Notes under the pieces: model-generated
What the model was told of the DNA's origin: nothing
What the model saw: only the letters and a program-made list of their open reading frames with translations
The model's database searches: none
Shown here: in pieces, positions 15,745 through 23,974 of the stretch
How positions within the stretch are numbered: the stretch's first letter is position 1
Layout: every line of letters begins with the position of its first letter
Translations under genes and position numbers: made by a program
From: CAYHSW01 sp964431075
GTDB taxonomy: Bacteria > Patescibacteriota > Microgenomatia > JAMCZE01
Assembly: GCA_964431075.1 (NCBI GenBank)
Contig: CAYSID010000001.1
Span: 1-58,566 of the forward strand
Direction of reading: 5' to 3'
Length of the DNA: 58,566 nt

Positions 15745-16345
15745 TATAATTTTTATAATTTTTATATTTTTTATAAACGTTAGCTTCCACCCAGTCTTTG
15801 CCGCAACCGCGACCGAATCTGCCGCCCAAAATCTTCTGGACCGGGTGGCAACAAAAGTTGCCACTCTCGCGGAAAAATTAAAACGCGGCGCCGCCGGAGA
15901 AATAACCGCCATTTCTTCAAAATCAATAAGCCTTGGTGACCAGAAAATAATAACCTCCGAAGCGACAGTTTATTACCGGATCAAAGCCGGCAATCGGTCG
16001 GTCATAGATTTTAAAAATTTGGTCAAGGGTGACGATATTGCCGCTGTCGGCATATCCGACACTTCAACCGGAGATCTAACCGCCCGACAAATAATTGCCA
16101 AAATTCAGAGACTGGTTTTAGCCGGAAAGGTGACAAGCATTGACAAGAAAAATAATCTTTACACTCTTAACGGAAAGGAGGCGGAGATTGACGCCGCCAC
16201 CACAGTCAAAAAGGCCACCGCTTCCGGCTTTCTTAAAGCTAAGTATTCGGACATCGCCGTTGGGGATAATTTAATAATTTACGGTTATTATAATAAACCG
16301 ACCGACCCTCTCACCGCTCTCAAAGCTTTGATTATTTCGCAATAA
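15737..16345 (+). CDS. Secreted protein with DUF5666-like repeats
   Basis: A 202-aa protein with a signal peptide (hydrophobic 3-16, cleavage likely near VFAATA). An early helix (LLDRVATKVATLAEKL) is followed by two beta-rich units of DUF5666 type (GEITAISSKSISLGD ... ; GKVTSIDKKNNLYTLNG ...). It is cotranscribed with the preceding anchored protein. The function is unknown; a cell-surface role is inferred from the signal peptide. Confidence 0.75.
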   Translation: MNSIIFIIFIFFINVSFHPVFAATATESAAQNLLDRVATKVATLAEKLKRGAAGEITAISSKSISLGDQKIITSEATVYYRIKAGNRSVIDFKNLVKGDDIAAVGISDTSTGDLTARQIIAKIQRLVLAGKVTSIDKKNNLYTLNGKEAEIDAATTVKKATASGFLKAKYSDIAVGDNLIIYGYYNKPTDPLTALKALIISQ

Positions 16346-16398
16346 AACAACCCACCTTTTTTATGTTTTTAGTCATTTTTAATGATCGATCCATATAG

Positions 16399-16408
16399 TG
16401 CACGTGCA
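16399..16408. promoter_or_regulatory. TGCACGTGCA palindrome upstream of hisS
   Basis: A ten-base perfect palindrome with a GCACGTGC core in the 160-base gap before hisS. The same core occurs twice after pepF (52669-52678, 52707-52716), each time with a different but still self-complementary outer pair. It is a possible operator or small hairpin. A candidate -10 (TAAAAT, 16493-16498) for hisS lies eight bases before its ATG. Confidence 0.4.
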
Positions 16409-16506
16409 ATACCTTAATCAATTACCCCCCCTTTTTTTTTGCAAACCTGGATTTTTTTTGATTCCGGCTTCCAAAAGTTATAAATTTTCTGCTAAAATAA
16501 CAATAT

Positions 16507-17727
16507 ATGGGCAACATAGATAAAAAACTAACTGAACCACGAACTCTCCCCGGCTTTCGGGACTTTTTACCTGCAGACGCAATAAAGAGACAATATGCCA
16601 TTGATATTATTCGCCAAACCTGTGAATCCTACGGTTTTCAACCGTTGGAAACGCCAGCGGTTGAATATTTAGAAACTTTTGCCGGCCAAATTGGCGAAGA
16701 TGAAAAATTATTTTTCAAATTTGAGGATCAGGGCGGCCGCCAAGTGGCCCTGCGCTATGATCAGACCGTTCCTACCTGCCGCGTGGTGGCTCAATATCCT
16801 AACGAAATAAAATTGCCGTTTAAGCGGTATCAAATTCAAACCGTCTGGCGATCGGAAAAACCGCAAAAGGGCCGTTACCGCGAATTTTTGCAATGCGACG
16901 CGGATATTTTTGGGGTTGACGCCCGAACGGCCGACGGCGAAACCGTGGCTCTGACCATTGATATTTTTAAAAACCTAGGCTTTAAAAAGCCCATAGCGAT
17001 TATTAATGACCGGGCTTTATACGCCGGCATCCCCTATGAGGCCATTGTTACCATTGACAAACTGGATAAAATTGGCGAGAGCGGGGTTGTTGCTGAACTT
17101 GAAAAGAAAGGCTTTTCCAAAGAAATTTTAGAGAAAGTTAAGAACAATAAACCCAACAAAGAACTGGAAACAGTTTTTGAATTTTTAAATAATTACGGAC
17201 TTAAAGAAAATCATATTTTCAAACCAACGCTGGCACGATCTTTTTCTTACTCCACCGGCACGATTTGGGAAGTTATTGATGAAAATTTTAAATCCGGATC
17301 GCTGGCCGGCGGTGAACGATTTGACAGTTTAGTGTCAAAATTTTCCAACCAGAGTGTCCCCGGAGTTGGCTTTGCCATCGGTTTTGATCGGACAATATTG
17401 GCTATGGAGGAATTGGGGTTATTCCCCGATTTAACAACTAAAACTAAAGCATTAGTTACAATTTTTAATCCCGGATTATTAGAAAATGCGCAGGTAATGA
17501 CTCGAGGCTTGCGCGAACAAAAAATAAACACGGATTTATATCCCGACCCGGGGGTAAAACTTGACAAGCAACTTAAATATGCGGATCAGAAAGGGATACC
17601 TTATGCCATAATTATTGGTCCGGATGAAGCGGCCAAAGGCCTCTTAACTTTAAAGAATTTAAAAACAAAAACCCAGACTACCCTTTCGTTCTTTGATGCG
17701 GTAAAGTTAATTGGTGAACAAAATTAA
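16507..17727 (+). CDS. hisS: Histidyl-tRNA synthetase
   Basis: A 406-aa class II synthetase charging tRNA-His. It begins with the GFRDFLP motif-1 region (about 15-21). Motif 2 is FQIQTVWRSEKPQKGRYREF (about 114-133), and the histidine-binding AGGERFDSL block and the motif-3 GFAIGFDRTI follow. A C-terminal anticodon-binding domain starts at about 315. It is read together with the EamA gene, which overlaps its end by 17 bases. Confidence 0.96.
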   Translation: MGNIDKKLTEPRTLPGFRDFLPADAIKRQYAIDIIRQTCESYGFQPLETPAVEYLETFAGQIGEDEKLFFKFEDQGGRQVALRYDQTVPTCRVVAQYPNEIKLPFKRYQIQTVWRSEKPQKGRYREFLQCDADIFGVDARTADGETVALTIDIFKNLGFKKPIAIINDRALYAGIPYEAIVTIDKLDKIGESGVVAELEKKGFSKEILEKVKNNKPNKELETVFEFLNNYGLKENHIFKPTLARSFSYSTGTIWEVIDENFKSGSLAGGERFDSLVSKFSNQSVPGVGFAIGFDRTILAMEELGLFPDLTTKTKALVTIFNPGLLENAQVMTRGLREQKINTDLYPDPGVKLDKQLKYADQKGIPYAIIIGPDEAAKGLLTLKNLKTKTQTTLSFFDAVKLIGEQN

Positions 17728-18622
17728 CCTTCCCATTCTCGCCATTATTATTTCCAACCTGATTTGGGGGGCAACGCCGCCGATTATGAAATTAACTTTG
17801 GAAACGGTCCCGGTTTTTTTTCTCGCCTTCGGCCGCTTTTTAATCGCCTGTCTAATCCTCTACCCCCTCCTTCACACCAAGTTAAAATACTCCGATCTTA
17901 AAAATAAATTTCTTTGGATCTACGCCCTGTGCGGGGTAACCTTAAATATTTCCCTTTTTTTTCTGGCCCTAAAATTCACTTCTTCCATCAACGCTTCAAT
18001 TATCGGCGCCGCCGCCCCGCTGATTATCTTTATTTTCAGCATTCTTATTCTTAAAGAGACCGTTAAAAAACGGGAAATAATCGGCATGGGGGTCGCTTTT
18101 GCCGGAATTATGTTGGTTGTGTTGGAGCCCGTTTTAATTTACGGATTAAACGGCCATGTTTTTGGCAATATCCTGATGATTCTGGCCACCTTGGGAGCGG
18201 TCGCCGCCACCCTTGCCGGCCGAAAGTTTTTAACGGCTAAAAATGCTTACCCCCTGACCTTTTGGATTTTCTTTATCGGGATGTTTTCTTTTTTGCCCCT
18301 TGCTCTTTTAGAATATTTTACTAATCCGACGGCAATCTCTAACATTGATTTAAAAGGGGTTTTGGGCTTCGCCTTCGGGGGTATTTTTGCTTCGACCATC
18401 GCCTATGGAGCCCATAATTTTGCCCTCTCCCGTTTACCAGCCCACGAAGTGAGCGTTTTTACTTACATGGATCCGGTCATTGCTGTTTTAATCGCCATTC
18501 CCCTTTTGGGTGAAAAAATCACTTTTCCGTTTATTTTTGGCTCAATCTTAATTTTTACCGGCATCTTCATCGCCGAAAAACGCCTCCACTGGCACCCACT
18601 ACACAAACTCTTAAAAAAATAA
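17711..18622 (+). CDS. EamA-family (DMT) transporter
   Basis: A 303-aa protein of ten membrane helices arranged as two EamA repeats (about 5-140 and 150-290). Conserved features are NLIWGATPPIMKL in helix 1, and the helix ends ASIIGAAAPLI and FTYMDPVIAVLIAIPLLGEKIT. Drug/metabolite exporters of this family move amino acids or other small molecules; the substrate is unknown. Start is TTG or the next GTG. Confidence 0.88.
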   Translation: MVNKINLPILAIIISNLIWGATPPIMKLTLETVPVFFLAFGRFLIACLILYPLLHTKLKYSDLKNKFLWIYALCGVTLNISLFFLALKFTSSINASIIGAAAPLIIFIFSILILKETVKKREIIGMGVAFAGIMLVVLEPVLIYGLNGHVFGNILMILATLGAVAATLAGRKFLTAKNAYPLTFWIFFIGMFSFLPLALLEYFTNPTAISNIDLKGVLGFAFGGIFASTIAYGAHNFALSRLPAHEVSVFTYMDPVIAVLIAIPLLGEKITFPFIFGSILIFTGIFIAEKRLHWHPLHKLLKK

Positions 18623-18634
18623 TATAATAAAGGG

Positions 18635-18934
18635 GTGAAAGCAAATATTCACCCGCAATATTATTCCGATGCGAAGGTTACTTGCGCTTGCGGGAACACT
18701 TTTACCGTTGGCTCAACAAAACCGACGATTCACGTTGACTTGTGTCATAAATGCCACCCATTCTACACCGGGGTCCAAAAATTTGCCGACACTGAAGGAA
18801 ATATCCAAAAATTTGAGAAAAAACAAAAAGTCGCCGCCGCCAAACAAGCCGTAATAAAAGTTAGAAAAGAGGAAAAAGCCAAGGAGGAATTTCGTCCCAA
18901 AACACTTCGGGAAATGTTATTGGCACAACAGTAG
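18635..18934 (+). CDS. rpmE: 50S ribosomal protein L31
   Basis: A 99-aa L31 with a GTG start. The MKANIHPQYY start and zinc ligands Cys17, Cys19, Cys37 and Cys40 mark the zinc-containing type. The C-terminal extension after residue ~68 is rich in Lys, Glu and Ala and longer than in E. coli L31 (70 aa). prfA lies downstream, a common bacterial pairing, here separated by a four-helix-bundle gene and a repeat. Confidence 0.95.
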   Translation: MKANIHPQYYSDAKVTCACGNTFTVGSTKPTIHVDLCHKCHPFYTGVQKFADTEGNIQKFEKKQKVAAAKQAVIKVRKEEKAKEEFRPKTLREMLLAQQ

Positions 18935-18935
18935 T

Positions 18936-18971
18936 TCATGGTTCATTGTAGAGATCGTTCATAGTAGAATA
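18936..18971. repeat. GTTCATTGTAGA-family intergenic repeat
   Basis: Contains GTTCATGGTTCATTGTAGA and GTTCATAGTAGAA, variants of the same short unit seen in prfA (19491-19526) and upstream of yqeY (41683-41757). It fills the gap between rpmE and the four-helix-bundle gene. Confidence 0.7.
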
Positions 18972-18976
18972 TATTT

Positions 18977-19327
18977 ATGTTTAGTTTTGAAAAACTAATT
19001 GTCTATCAAGAATCAATTAATTTCTCGGATAAAATTTATAAAATTACCAAAACTTGGCCAAAAGAGGAGTTATTTGGATTGACAAACCAGATAAGACGCG
19101 CGTCAGTATCTATTGCTTTAAACATTGCTGAGAGTTCAAGCCGGACCAAAAAAGATTTCTGTCACTTTCTTGATCTTTCTCGCGGATCATGTTATGAAGT
19201 CGCTGCTACCCTGCTTATTGCCAGAAAAAATGATTATATTAATGAGTTACAATACAAAAATCTCTATGATAATTGTTCTTATTTAGCAAGCATGATAAGT
19301 GCTCTAAAAAAATCTATACATGAGTAA
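18977..19327 (+). CDS. Four helix bundle protein (S23-like)
   Basis: A 116-aa member of the family first noticed in 23S rRNA intervening sequences. It starts MFSFEKLIVYQESINF, with the conserved GLTNQIRRASVSIALNIAES block (about 34-53) and FLDLSRGSCYEVAATLL (about 64-80). The molecular role is not known. It is inserted between rpmE and prfA next to a short repeat, and overlaps prfA by eight bases. Confidence 0.88.
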   Translation: MFSFEKLIVYQESINFSDKIYKITKTWPKEELFGLTNQIRRASVSIALNIAESSSRTKKDFCHFLDLSRGSCYEVAATLLIARKNDYINELQYKNLYDNCSYLASMISALKKSIHE

Positions 19328-20246
19328 TAATATTCCCGATTATTTAAAAACCCAAATCGACGAAATTGATAAGAAAATTGTTGAGGCTAAATCTTTGCTC
19401 TCTGACCCTGCTTTTGTGGAAATGGCCAACGAAGATGTTAAACGGCTTGAAAACGAGAAAGAACTATTGCTGTTATCTATTAATTCTGCTTCTACTATGA
19501 ACAATGAACGAAATTCTACAATGAACTCTTACGACAATCGCGATTTATTTATAGAAATTCGCGGAGCGGCGGGAGGCGATGAAGCTAAAATCTGGGGAGA
19601 AGATTTACTCAATATGTACTCAAAATATGCTACAACCCAAGGATGGCAAGTCACTCGAGAAGAACCATTAATGATTAAAATTCATGGCCGCGGAGCCTAT
19701 GGAAAATTAAAATACGAATCGGGTGTTCATCGCGTTCAAAGAGTCCCGGTGACGGAATCCTCGGGGCGAATTCACACTTCGACGGCAACGGTCGCTATTA
19801 TCCCCGAACTTGATGATATTGATGTTCAAATCAACCCTGCCGATATTGAAGAACAGTTTTTCCGCTCCGGCGGGAAGGGGGGCCAAAATGTCAATAAAGT
19901 CTCCTCGGCAGTTCGATTGACCCATATCCCAACCGGAACCGTGGTGACTTGTCAGGATGAACGGGATCAGGGAAAAAACCGGACGAAAGCAATGAACCGC
20001 TTGCGGCAAGTATTGTGGGAAAAAGAGCAGGAACGGCAGACGGCGGAGCTGTCAGCCGAACGCCGTGCCCAAATCGGCACCGGGATGCGCAATGAAAAAA
20101 TCCGCACTTATAATTTCCTGCAGGATCGGGTCACCGATCACCGCCTCGACCAAAATTTTCACAATATCCAAAAAATCATGGAGGGTAATATTTCGGAAAT
20201 AATTACCGCCCTCCAAACAAAATTTACTCAAATCGCTCAAAACTAG
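19320..20246 (+). CDS. prfA: Peptide chain release factor 1
   Basis: A 308-aa class I release factor for UAA/UAG. Seen: the anticodon-mimic PVT at 143-145 within RVPVTESSGRIHTSTATV, and the catalytic GGQ at 187-189 in RSGGKGGQNVNK. It is shorter than E. coli RF1 (360 aa), mainly in the N-terminal helical domain. Residues 58-70 (STMNNERNSTMNS) are encoded by a copy of an intergenic repeat and form an in-frame insertion between the N-terminal domain and domain 2. Confidence 0.95.
   Translation: MSNNIPDYLKTQIDEIDKKIVEAKSLLSDPAFVEMANEDVKRLENEKELLLLSINSASTMNNERNSTMNSYDNRDLFIEIRGAAGGDEAKIWGEDLLNMYSKYATTQGWQVTREEPLMIKIHGRGAYGKLKYESGVHRVQRVPVTESSGRIHTSTATVAIIPELDDIDVQINPADIEEQFFRSGGKGGQNVNKVSSAVRLTHIPTGTVVTCQDERDQGKNRTKAMNRLRQVLWEKEQERQTAELSAERRAQIGTGMRNEKIRTYNFLQDRVTDHRLDQNFHNIQKIMEGNISEIITALQTKFTQIAQN
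19491..19526. repeat. Repeat unit inserted in frame in prfA
   Basis: The reverse complement of this 36-base stretch begins GTTCATTGTAGAATT and matches the intergenic copy at 41683-41718 at all but about three or four positions. It keeps the prfA frame open and adds STMNNERNSTMNS. Confidence 0.8.
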
Positions 20247-20268
20247 TACTCTAGTAATATAATATTTT

Positions 20269-20511
20269 ATGTGTTGCAAGGATACGGTTAAGTCGTTAGA
20301 AGCCTTAATAGAATCATTACCCAGAACTGACACAAGATATTTCGATGTGTTTAGTGTAATTAGTGGACTCACTCAAACTTGTCCTGATTCACATCCAAAT
20401 TATGTCCATGGGGCTAATTTAGGAAACGTTGGAACAATGACTATACAAATAAAGGGGGGAGCGACTTTCCGAGATACACTTTTGAAACAGGCGGCTAAAT
20501 TTCTTCAATAG
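20269..20511 (+). CDS. Hypothetical protein, leaderless
   Basis: An 80-aa frame starting MCCKDTVKSLEALIES. A perfect TATAAT (20258-20263) ends five bases before the ATG, supporting a leaderless transcript, although no good -35 is seen. The protein has an N-terminal helix, a Cys-containing central part and a C-terminal helix (TLLKQAAKFL). No family is recognised. Confidence 0.5.
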   Translation: MCCKDTVKSLEALIESLPRTDTRYFDVFSVISGLTQTCPDSHPNYVHGANLGNVGTMTIQIKGGATFRDTLLKQAAKFLQ

Positions 20512-20581
20512 TTCTTGCACACACCGTTGCATACACCGGGTGTGGAGTGAAGCTAAAATTAACAAAGTAAGTAATACCCCC

Positions 20582-20619
20582 TTGACATAAGTAATACTTA
20601 ATAGTATAGTAGTATTACT
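20582..20619 (+). promoter_or_regulatory. vapBC-type promoter with operator palindrome
   Basis: TTGACA (20582-20587), a 17-base spacer and TATAGT (20605-20610). Inverted arms AGTAATAC (20590-20597) and GTATTACT (20612-20619) straddle the -10. A third AAGTAATAC lies just upstream. This is the expected layout for autorepression by the AbrB-type antitoxin. The ATG at 20620 is nine bases after the -10. Confidence 0.8.
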
Positions 20620-20883
20620 ATGACTATGGTAACTTCAATCACTTCCAAAGGGCAGGTCACAATCCCCGCTTATATTCGCGAGGAATTGGCCCTAATGCCT
20701 TATGATAAGGTTTATTTTTCAATTGACGAAGATAAGGCGATTATCAAAAAAGCCGTTGATTTTTTTTCCATGGGCGGATCAGTTAAAACCAATAAAAAAT
20801 TTAATATCAAAGCCATGACCAAAACTGCTCAAAAATATGTCGGAGCCCGTTATTTAAAAAGATCGCATGGCAAGGATAATTGA
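20620..20883 (+). CDS. AbrB/MazE-type antitoxin
   Basis: An 87-aa protein with a SpoVT/AbrB swapped-hairpin domain (about 3-50: VTSITSKGQVTIPAYIREEL) and a basic C-terminal tail that probably masks the toxin. A second Met at 20626 is possible. It overlaps the PIN toxin gene by 17 bases. The companion module at 37404-38044 has the same layout. Confidence 0.88.
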   Translation: MTMVTSITSKGQVTIPAYIREELALMPYDKVYFSIDEDKAIIKKAVDFFSMGGSVKTNKKFNIKAMTKTAQKYVGARYLKRSHGKDN

Positions 20884-21259
20884 CACAAATATTATTATCA
20901 GGTTTTTAACTTCTAATGACCGGTTATTGGTAGAAAAAATCGCTAACTATTTAAAAAATCCTGGTACTAAGTTTGTGTTGACAGATGTTGCTATTGCCGA
21001 ACTTGTTTGGGTGTTATTATCAGTTTACACATTACCAAAGGAGACAATTATTGAAAAAATCGAAGGGTTAATTGAACTTTCAAATTTTATTTTAAGTAAA
21101 TCGCTAATTTCAAGAACGCTGGCCCTTTATTCTCAAAACAATATTGATTATATTGACGCTTACCTCGCTGCCTACGCCATTGAAAACGAGATCACGGAAA
21201 TTGTCTCCTACGATAAAGATCTTAACAAAATAAAATCCCTCAAGCGCGTCGAGCCGTAA
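20867..21259 (+). CDS. PIN-domain toxin (VapC-like)
   Basis: A 130-aa PIN ribonuclease with the acidic residues Asp6 (IIDTNIII), Glu45 (IAELVW), Asp97 (IDAYLAAYA) and Asp116 (SYDKDLN). VapC toxins cut tRNA or rRNA when freed from the antitoxin. It is directly coupled to the antitoxin gene. The target RNA is unknown. Confidence 0.88.
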   Translation: MARIIDTNIIIRFLTSNDRLLVEKIANYLKNPGTKFVLTDVAIAELVWVLLSVYTLPKETIIEKIEGLIELSNFILSKSLISRTLALYSQNNIDYIDAYLAAYAIENEITEIVSYDKDLNKIKSLKRVEP

Positions 21260-21305
21260 ATTCCCCCAAAACTTGCAAAATAAATACTCCGGGGTATAAT
21301 TTAAC

Positions 21306-22442
21306 CTACTCCCCCATCTCACTCAACGTAGTCTTTAAAATTTTTGTCTCGCTCCCCCTATAAATTGTTAACTCGATTGTCTGGCCGGGTTTGTAAGAAG
21401 AAATTAATTTTGCGAGGCCGCCGTCGGCGTCGCGGACAAGTTTACCGTCGATCTTAGTTATTATGTCGTCAGCTAAAATCCCGGCTTTTTCTGCCGGCGA
21501 ATCGGCCACCACATTGGAAATATACGCCCCTTCCGGAACCTCGTTTAAAATCGCCAGTTCACGGGAAATCATCCGGTATTCCACTCCAAGATAAGCCTTT
21601 GGAGCAAATGAGCCGTTATTTTCAAAATTTTTTAATGATTCTTTTAATAAATTGACTGGCAAGGCGAAACCGATATTTTGGGCATTTTGGGCAACGGCAA
21701 CATTGACACCGATGACCTGCCCCGCGGAGTTTAACAGCGGCCCTCCGGAATTGCCGGGGTTAATCGCCGCCGAGGTTTGGATAATATTGGAAAGTTCTTC
21801 ACTGCCGGAAAACGGACTGCCGGCGGTTATATCCCGGCCCATTCCGGAGACGACCCCTGTCGTCACGGTTGATCTAAACTCGCCCAGGGCTGTTCCTATC
21901 GCCAGGGCAAATTGCCCAACTTGCAATTTAGAGCTGTCGCCCAACTCCACAACCGGCAATCCGGAAGCGTCAATTTTTACTATCGCCAAGTCGTTATTGG
22001 GATCACGGTAAATTTTAACCACCTCAAAAGTTTTATTGTCCGCGGTAATCACCCGATACTTTGCCTGAGTGTCCCCCACTACATGTTTATTGGTCACAAT
22101 CAACCCTTCACTTTTGACGATAAACCCTGACCCAATGTCCTGTTTGACTTGTTTAGTCCCCCGCTGCTGAGGAATCCCGAACCCAAAGCCAAACGGGTCA
22201 ATACCCCAATCAATCACCGGCTGGTTTTTAGTAATCCCGATAGTCACCACCGCCGGAGTCACTTTTTTGACAATCTCGATAGTCACCGATTCTTCCGTTA
22301 CTATCTTTGTCTCCCCAATTGGACTAATTTGTCTAATCTGTCCAATTTCTAACTTAGGCAATTCAAAATTAATTTTTTTAGAACCAACAAGAAGTAGAAG
22401 AATAATAATTATTAGTGATAATAAGGTTAAAATCTTTTTCAT
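21306..22442 (-). CDS. HtrA/DegQ-like serine protease
   Basis: A 378-aa trypsin-fold protease anchored by an N-terminal helix (about 3-20), so active outside the membrane. The catalytic triad is His120 (TNKHVV), Asp151 (NNDLAIVK) and Ser232 (GNSGGPLL). One PDZ domain follows (about 285-375, AYLGVEYRMI ... GILADDIITKIDG). It degrades or refolds damaged surface proteins. The juxtamembrane stretch LEIGQIRQISPIGE is built from a short TTGG-type repeat. It neighbours a Ctp protease, as an envelope quality-control pair. Confidence 0.92.
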   Translation of the reverse strand: MKKILTLLSLIIIILLLLVGSKKINFELPKLEIGQIRQISPIGETKIVTEESVTIEIVKKVTPAVVTIGITKNQPVIDWGIDPFGFGFGIPQQRGTKQVKQDIGSGFIVKSEGLIVTNKHVVGDTQAKYRVITADNKTFEVVKIYRDPNNDLAIVKIDASGLPVVELGDSSKLQVGQFALAIGTALGEFRSTVTTGVVSGMGRDITAGSPFSGSEELSNIIQTSAAINPGNSGGPLLNSAGQVIGVNVAVAQNAQNIGFALPVNLLKESLKNFENNGSFAPKAYLGVEYRMISRELAILNEVPEGAYISNVVADSPAEKAGILADDIITKIDGKLVRDADGGLAKLISSYKPGQTIELTIYRGSETKILKTTLSEMGE

Positions 22443-22452
22443 CTACAACGAT

Positions 22453-22529
22453 GTCATTGCGAGCGAAGCGAAGCAACCTTCCTTTAAGTTTTAAGAGGAT
22501 TGCTTCGTCACCACGTTCCTCGCAATGAC
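22453..22529. repeat. Inverted-repeat element (GTCATTGCGAGCGAAGCG type)
   Basis: GTCATTGCGAG... at the left and ...CTCGCAATGAC at the right are inverted copies, with AAGCGAAGCAA and TTGCTTCG inside, about 77 bp in all. This dispersed MITE-like palindrome is widespread in many bacterial genomes. It lies between the two protease genes and would form a hairpin in their shared transcript. Confidence 0.85.
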
Positions 22530-22533
22530 AACC

Positions 22534-23781
22534 CTACAAAAGTTTAATCGCCTCGATCAATTGAGTATCAATATCAGGCGTTTTCTCATCGTTTTCTATT
22601 TTAACATCCGGCGTCAAGCCCGTGCTATTGATCCAAACACCTGATGGTAAGAGCCACTTGGAAACGGTAACGTGCAACCCGGCCCCGCCGGGCAAGTCCT
22701 GCGCTTCCTGTACCGATCCTTTACCGAACGACTTGATTCCAACCAGCTTGACCCGTTTGTGATCGCGCAGCGCCCCGGCCAAAATCTCCGACGCCGAGGC
22801 CGAACCTTCATTTATCAGCACCACCAAAGGAATCTCCAGCAATTTTCCGGTTCTTGCCACTTTATATTCCTCGCTCGTCCCATTGTTATTGTCCTGTTTA
22901 ACCACTAACAAGCCTTGTTTTAAAAACTCGCTGGCAACATAAACCGCGCCCTGCAGGTAGCCACCAGGATTATTTCTCAGATCTAAAATTATTCCTTTAA
23001 TTTTGAATTTTGAATTTTGAATTTTAATTTCGTCGATAATCCTGTCCCAATCATTATTGGTATCTTCGCCAAATCTTGAGAGCCTTAAATAAACGAGATT
23101 GCTGTTAAGTGCAGCCGATCCGGTGGCATCAATTGTTTTCCACTCGACCGACTTGATCGTTATGACGTCACGAATTATATCGAATTCGAGCGGTTTCTCC
23201 GTTCCCTCGCGAACTATGGACAAATGAACATTAGTGTTTTTTGGCCCGCGAATTTTAGAGACCGTTTCCGGCAGGCTCCAATTATAAGTCTCGTTGCCGT
23301 CCACTTTTATTATCCAATCCGCGGACTTAAGGCCAACCACCTCCGCCGGGGAACCGGAAAGCGGCGCGACGACAATAATCCTTTTTTCCCTAACCCCCAA
23401 CTGGGCCCCGATTCCCTCAAAACTGCCGTTCAAACTCTCCTTGCTCTCCTTGTTTTCCTTCGGGGGAAGAAAAACCGTGTACGGGTCACCAATGCCGGCA
23501 ACCATTCCGGAAATTGCTCCCCACACCATTTTCTGGGGTTCTATTTTGGTTTTATCCACATACTGCGAGCTTACCCGGTTCCAGACTTCCCAAAACAGGG
23601 AAAAATCCGCCGGCGCGGGGTTTTGAGGCAGCCGATTTTCAATCTTAAATTCCGGGCGGAAATTTTTAATCTGCACCGCCACTCCTTCAAGCCCCGCTCG
23701 GTAACCAACACCACCACACAAAATCCCAAAAGTAAGAATAATTATTAAATTTCTAAACAAATTTAATTTAATTTTCATCAA
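22534..23781 (-). CDS. C-terminal processing protease (S41)
   Basis: A 415-aa Ctp-family protease with an N-terminal signal anchor (about 9-27), a PDZ domain (about 110-190) and the S41 core. The catalytic Ser is in NEGSASASEILAGAL, and the Lys in GIKSFGKGSVQ. It cuts from the C-terminus of exported proteins. IKIQNSKFKIKG (about 252-263) is encoded by tandem TTTGAAT units, an in-frame repeat also seen in other genes here. Confidence 0.92.
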   Translation of the reverse strand: MMKIKLNLFRNLIIILTFGILCGGVGYRAGLEGVAVQIKNFRPEFKIENRLPQNPAPADFSLFWEVWNRVSSQYVDKTKIEPQKMVWGAISGMVAGIGDPYTVFLPPKENKESKESLNGSFEGIGAQLGVREKRIIVVAPLSGSPAEVVGLKSADWIIKVDGNETYNWSLPETVSKIRGPKNTNVHLSIVREGTEKPLEFDIIRDVITIKSVEWKTIDATGSAALNSNLVYLRLSRFGEDTNNDWDRIIDEIKIQNSKFKIKGIILDLRNNPGGYLQGAVYVASEFLKQGLLVVKQDNNNGTSEEYKVARTGKLLEIPLVVLINEGSASASEILAGALRDHKRVKLVGIKSFGKGSVQEAQDLPGGAGLHVTVSKWLLPSGVWINSTGLTPDVKIENDEKTPDIDTQLIEAIKLL

Positions 23782-23974
23782 ATTTTTCTATCTCTAGATA
23801 AAACACTTCCCCTTTATTTTTAAATTTTAAAAAATCCCGGTAATTAATTGAGCCGGCCACCAAACCGAGGTACCCCTCGACTTGAGCTTTCTCGATATCC
23901 TCAAGATAAATGTGCCCTTTAATTTTTTTGACTTTTTCGTCTGGTTTTTCTCCCAGAATTATTTTATCTGCCAT
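23768..23974 (-). CDS. Hypothetical protein
   Basis: About 68 aa from MADKIILGEKPDEKVKKI; an earlier Met exists at 23983. A mixed charged protein with alternating beta-like segments (GHIYLEDI, VFYLEIEKF). It overlaps both its neighbours slightly, so it appears to be part of the ssb-rpsR-to-ctp run. No family is recognised. Confidence 0.55.
   Translation of the reverse strand: MADKIILGEKPDEKVKKIKGHIYLEDIEKAQVEGYLGLVAGSINYRDFLKFKNKGEVFYLEIEKFDEN

Noticed and set aside
20513..20560. CRISPR-like or transposon end (CACACCG...CGGGTGTG)
   Set aside because: Only one short imperfect hairpin; no repeat-spacer periodicity or transposase nearby. No CRISPR array or cas gene was seen in the window.
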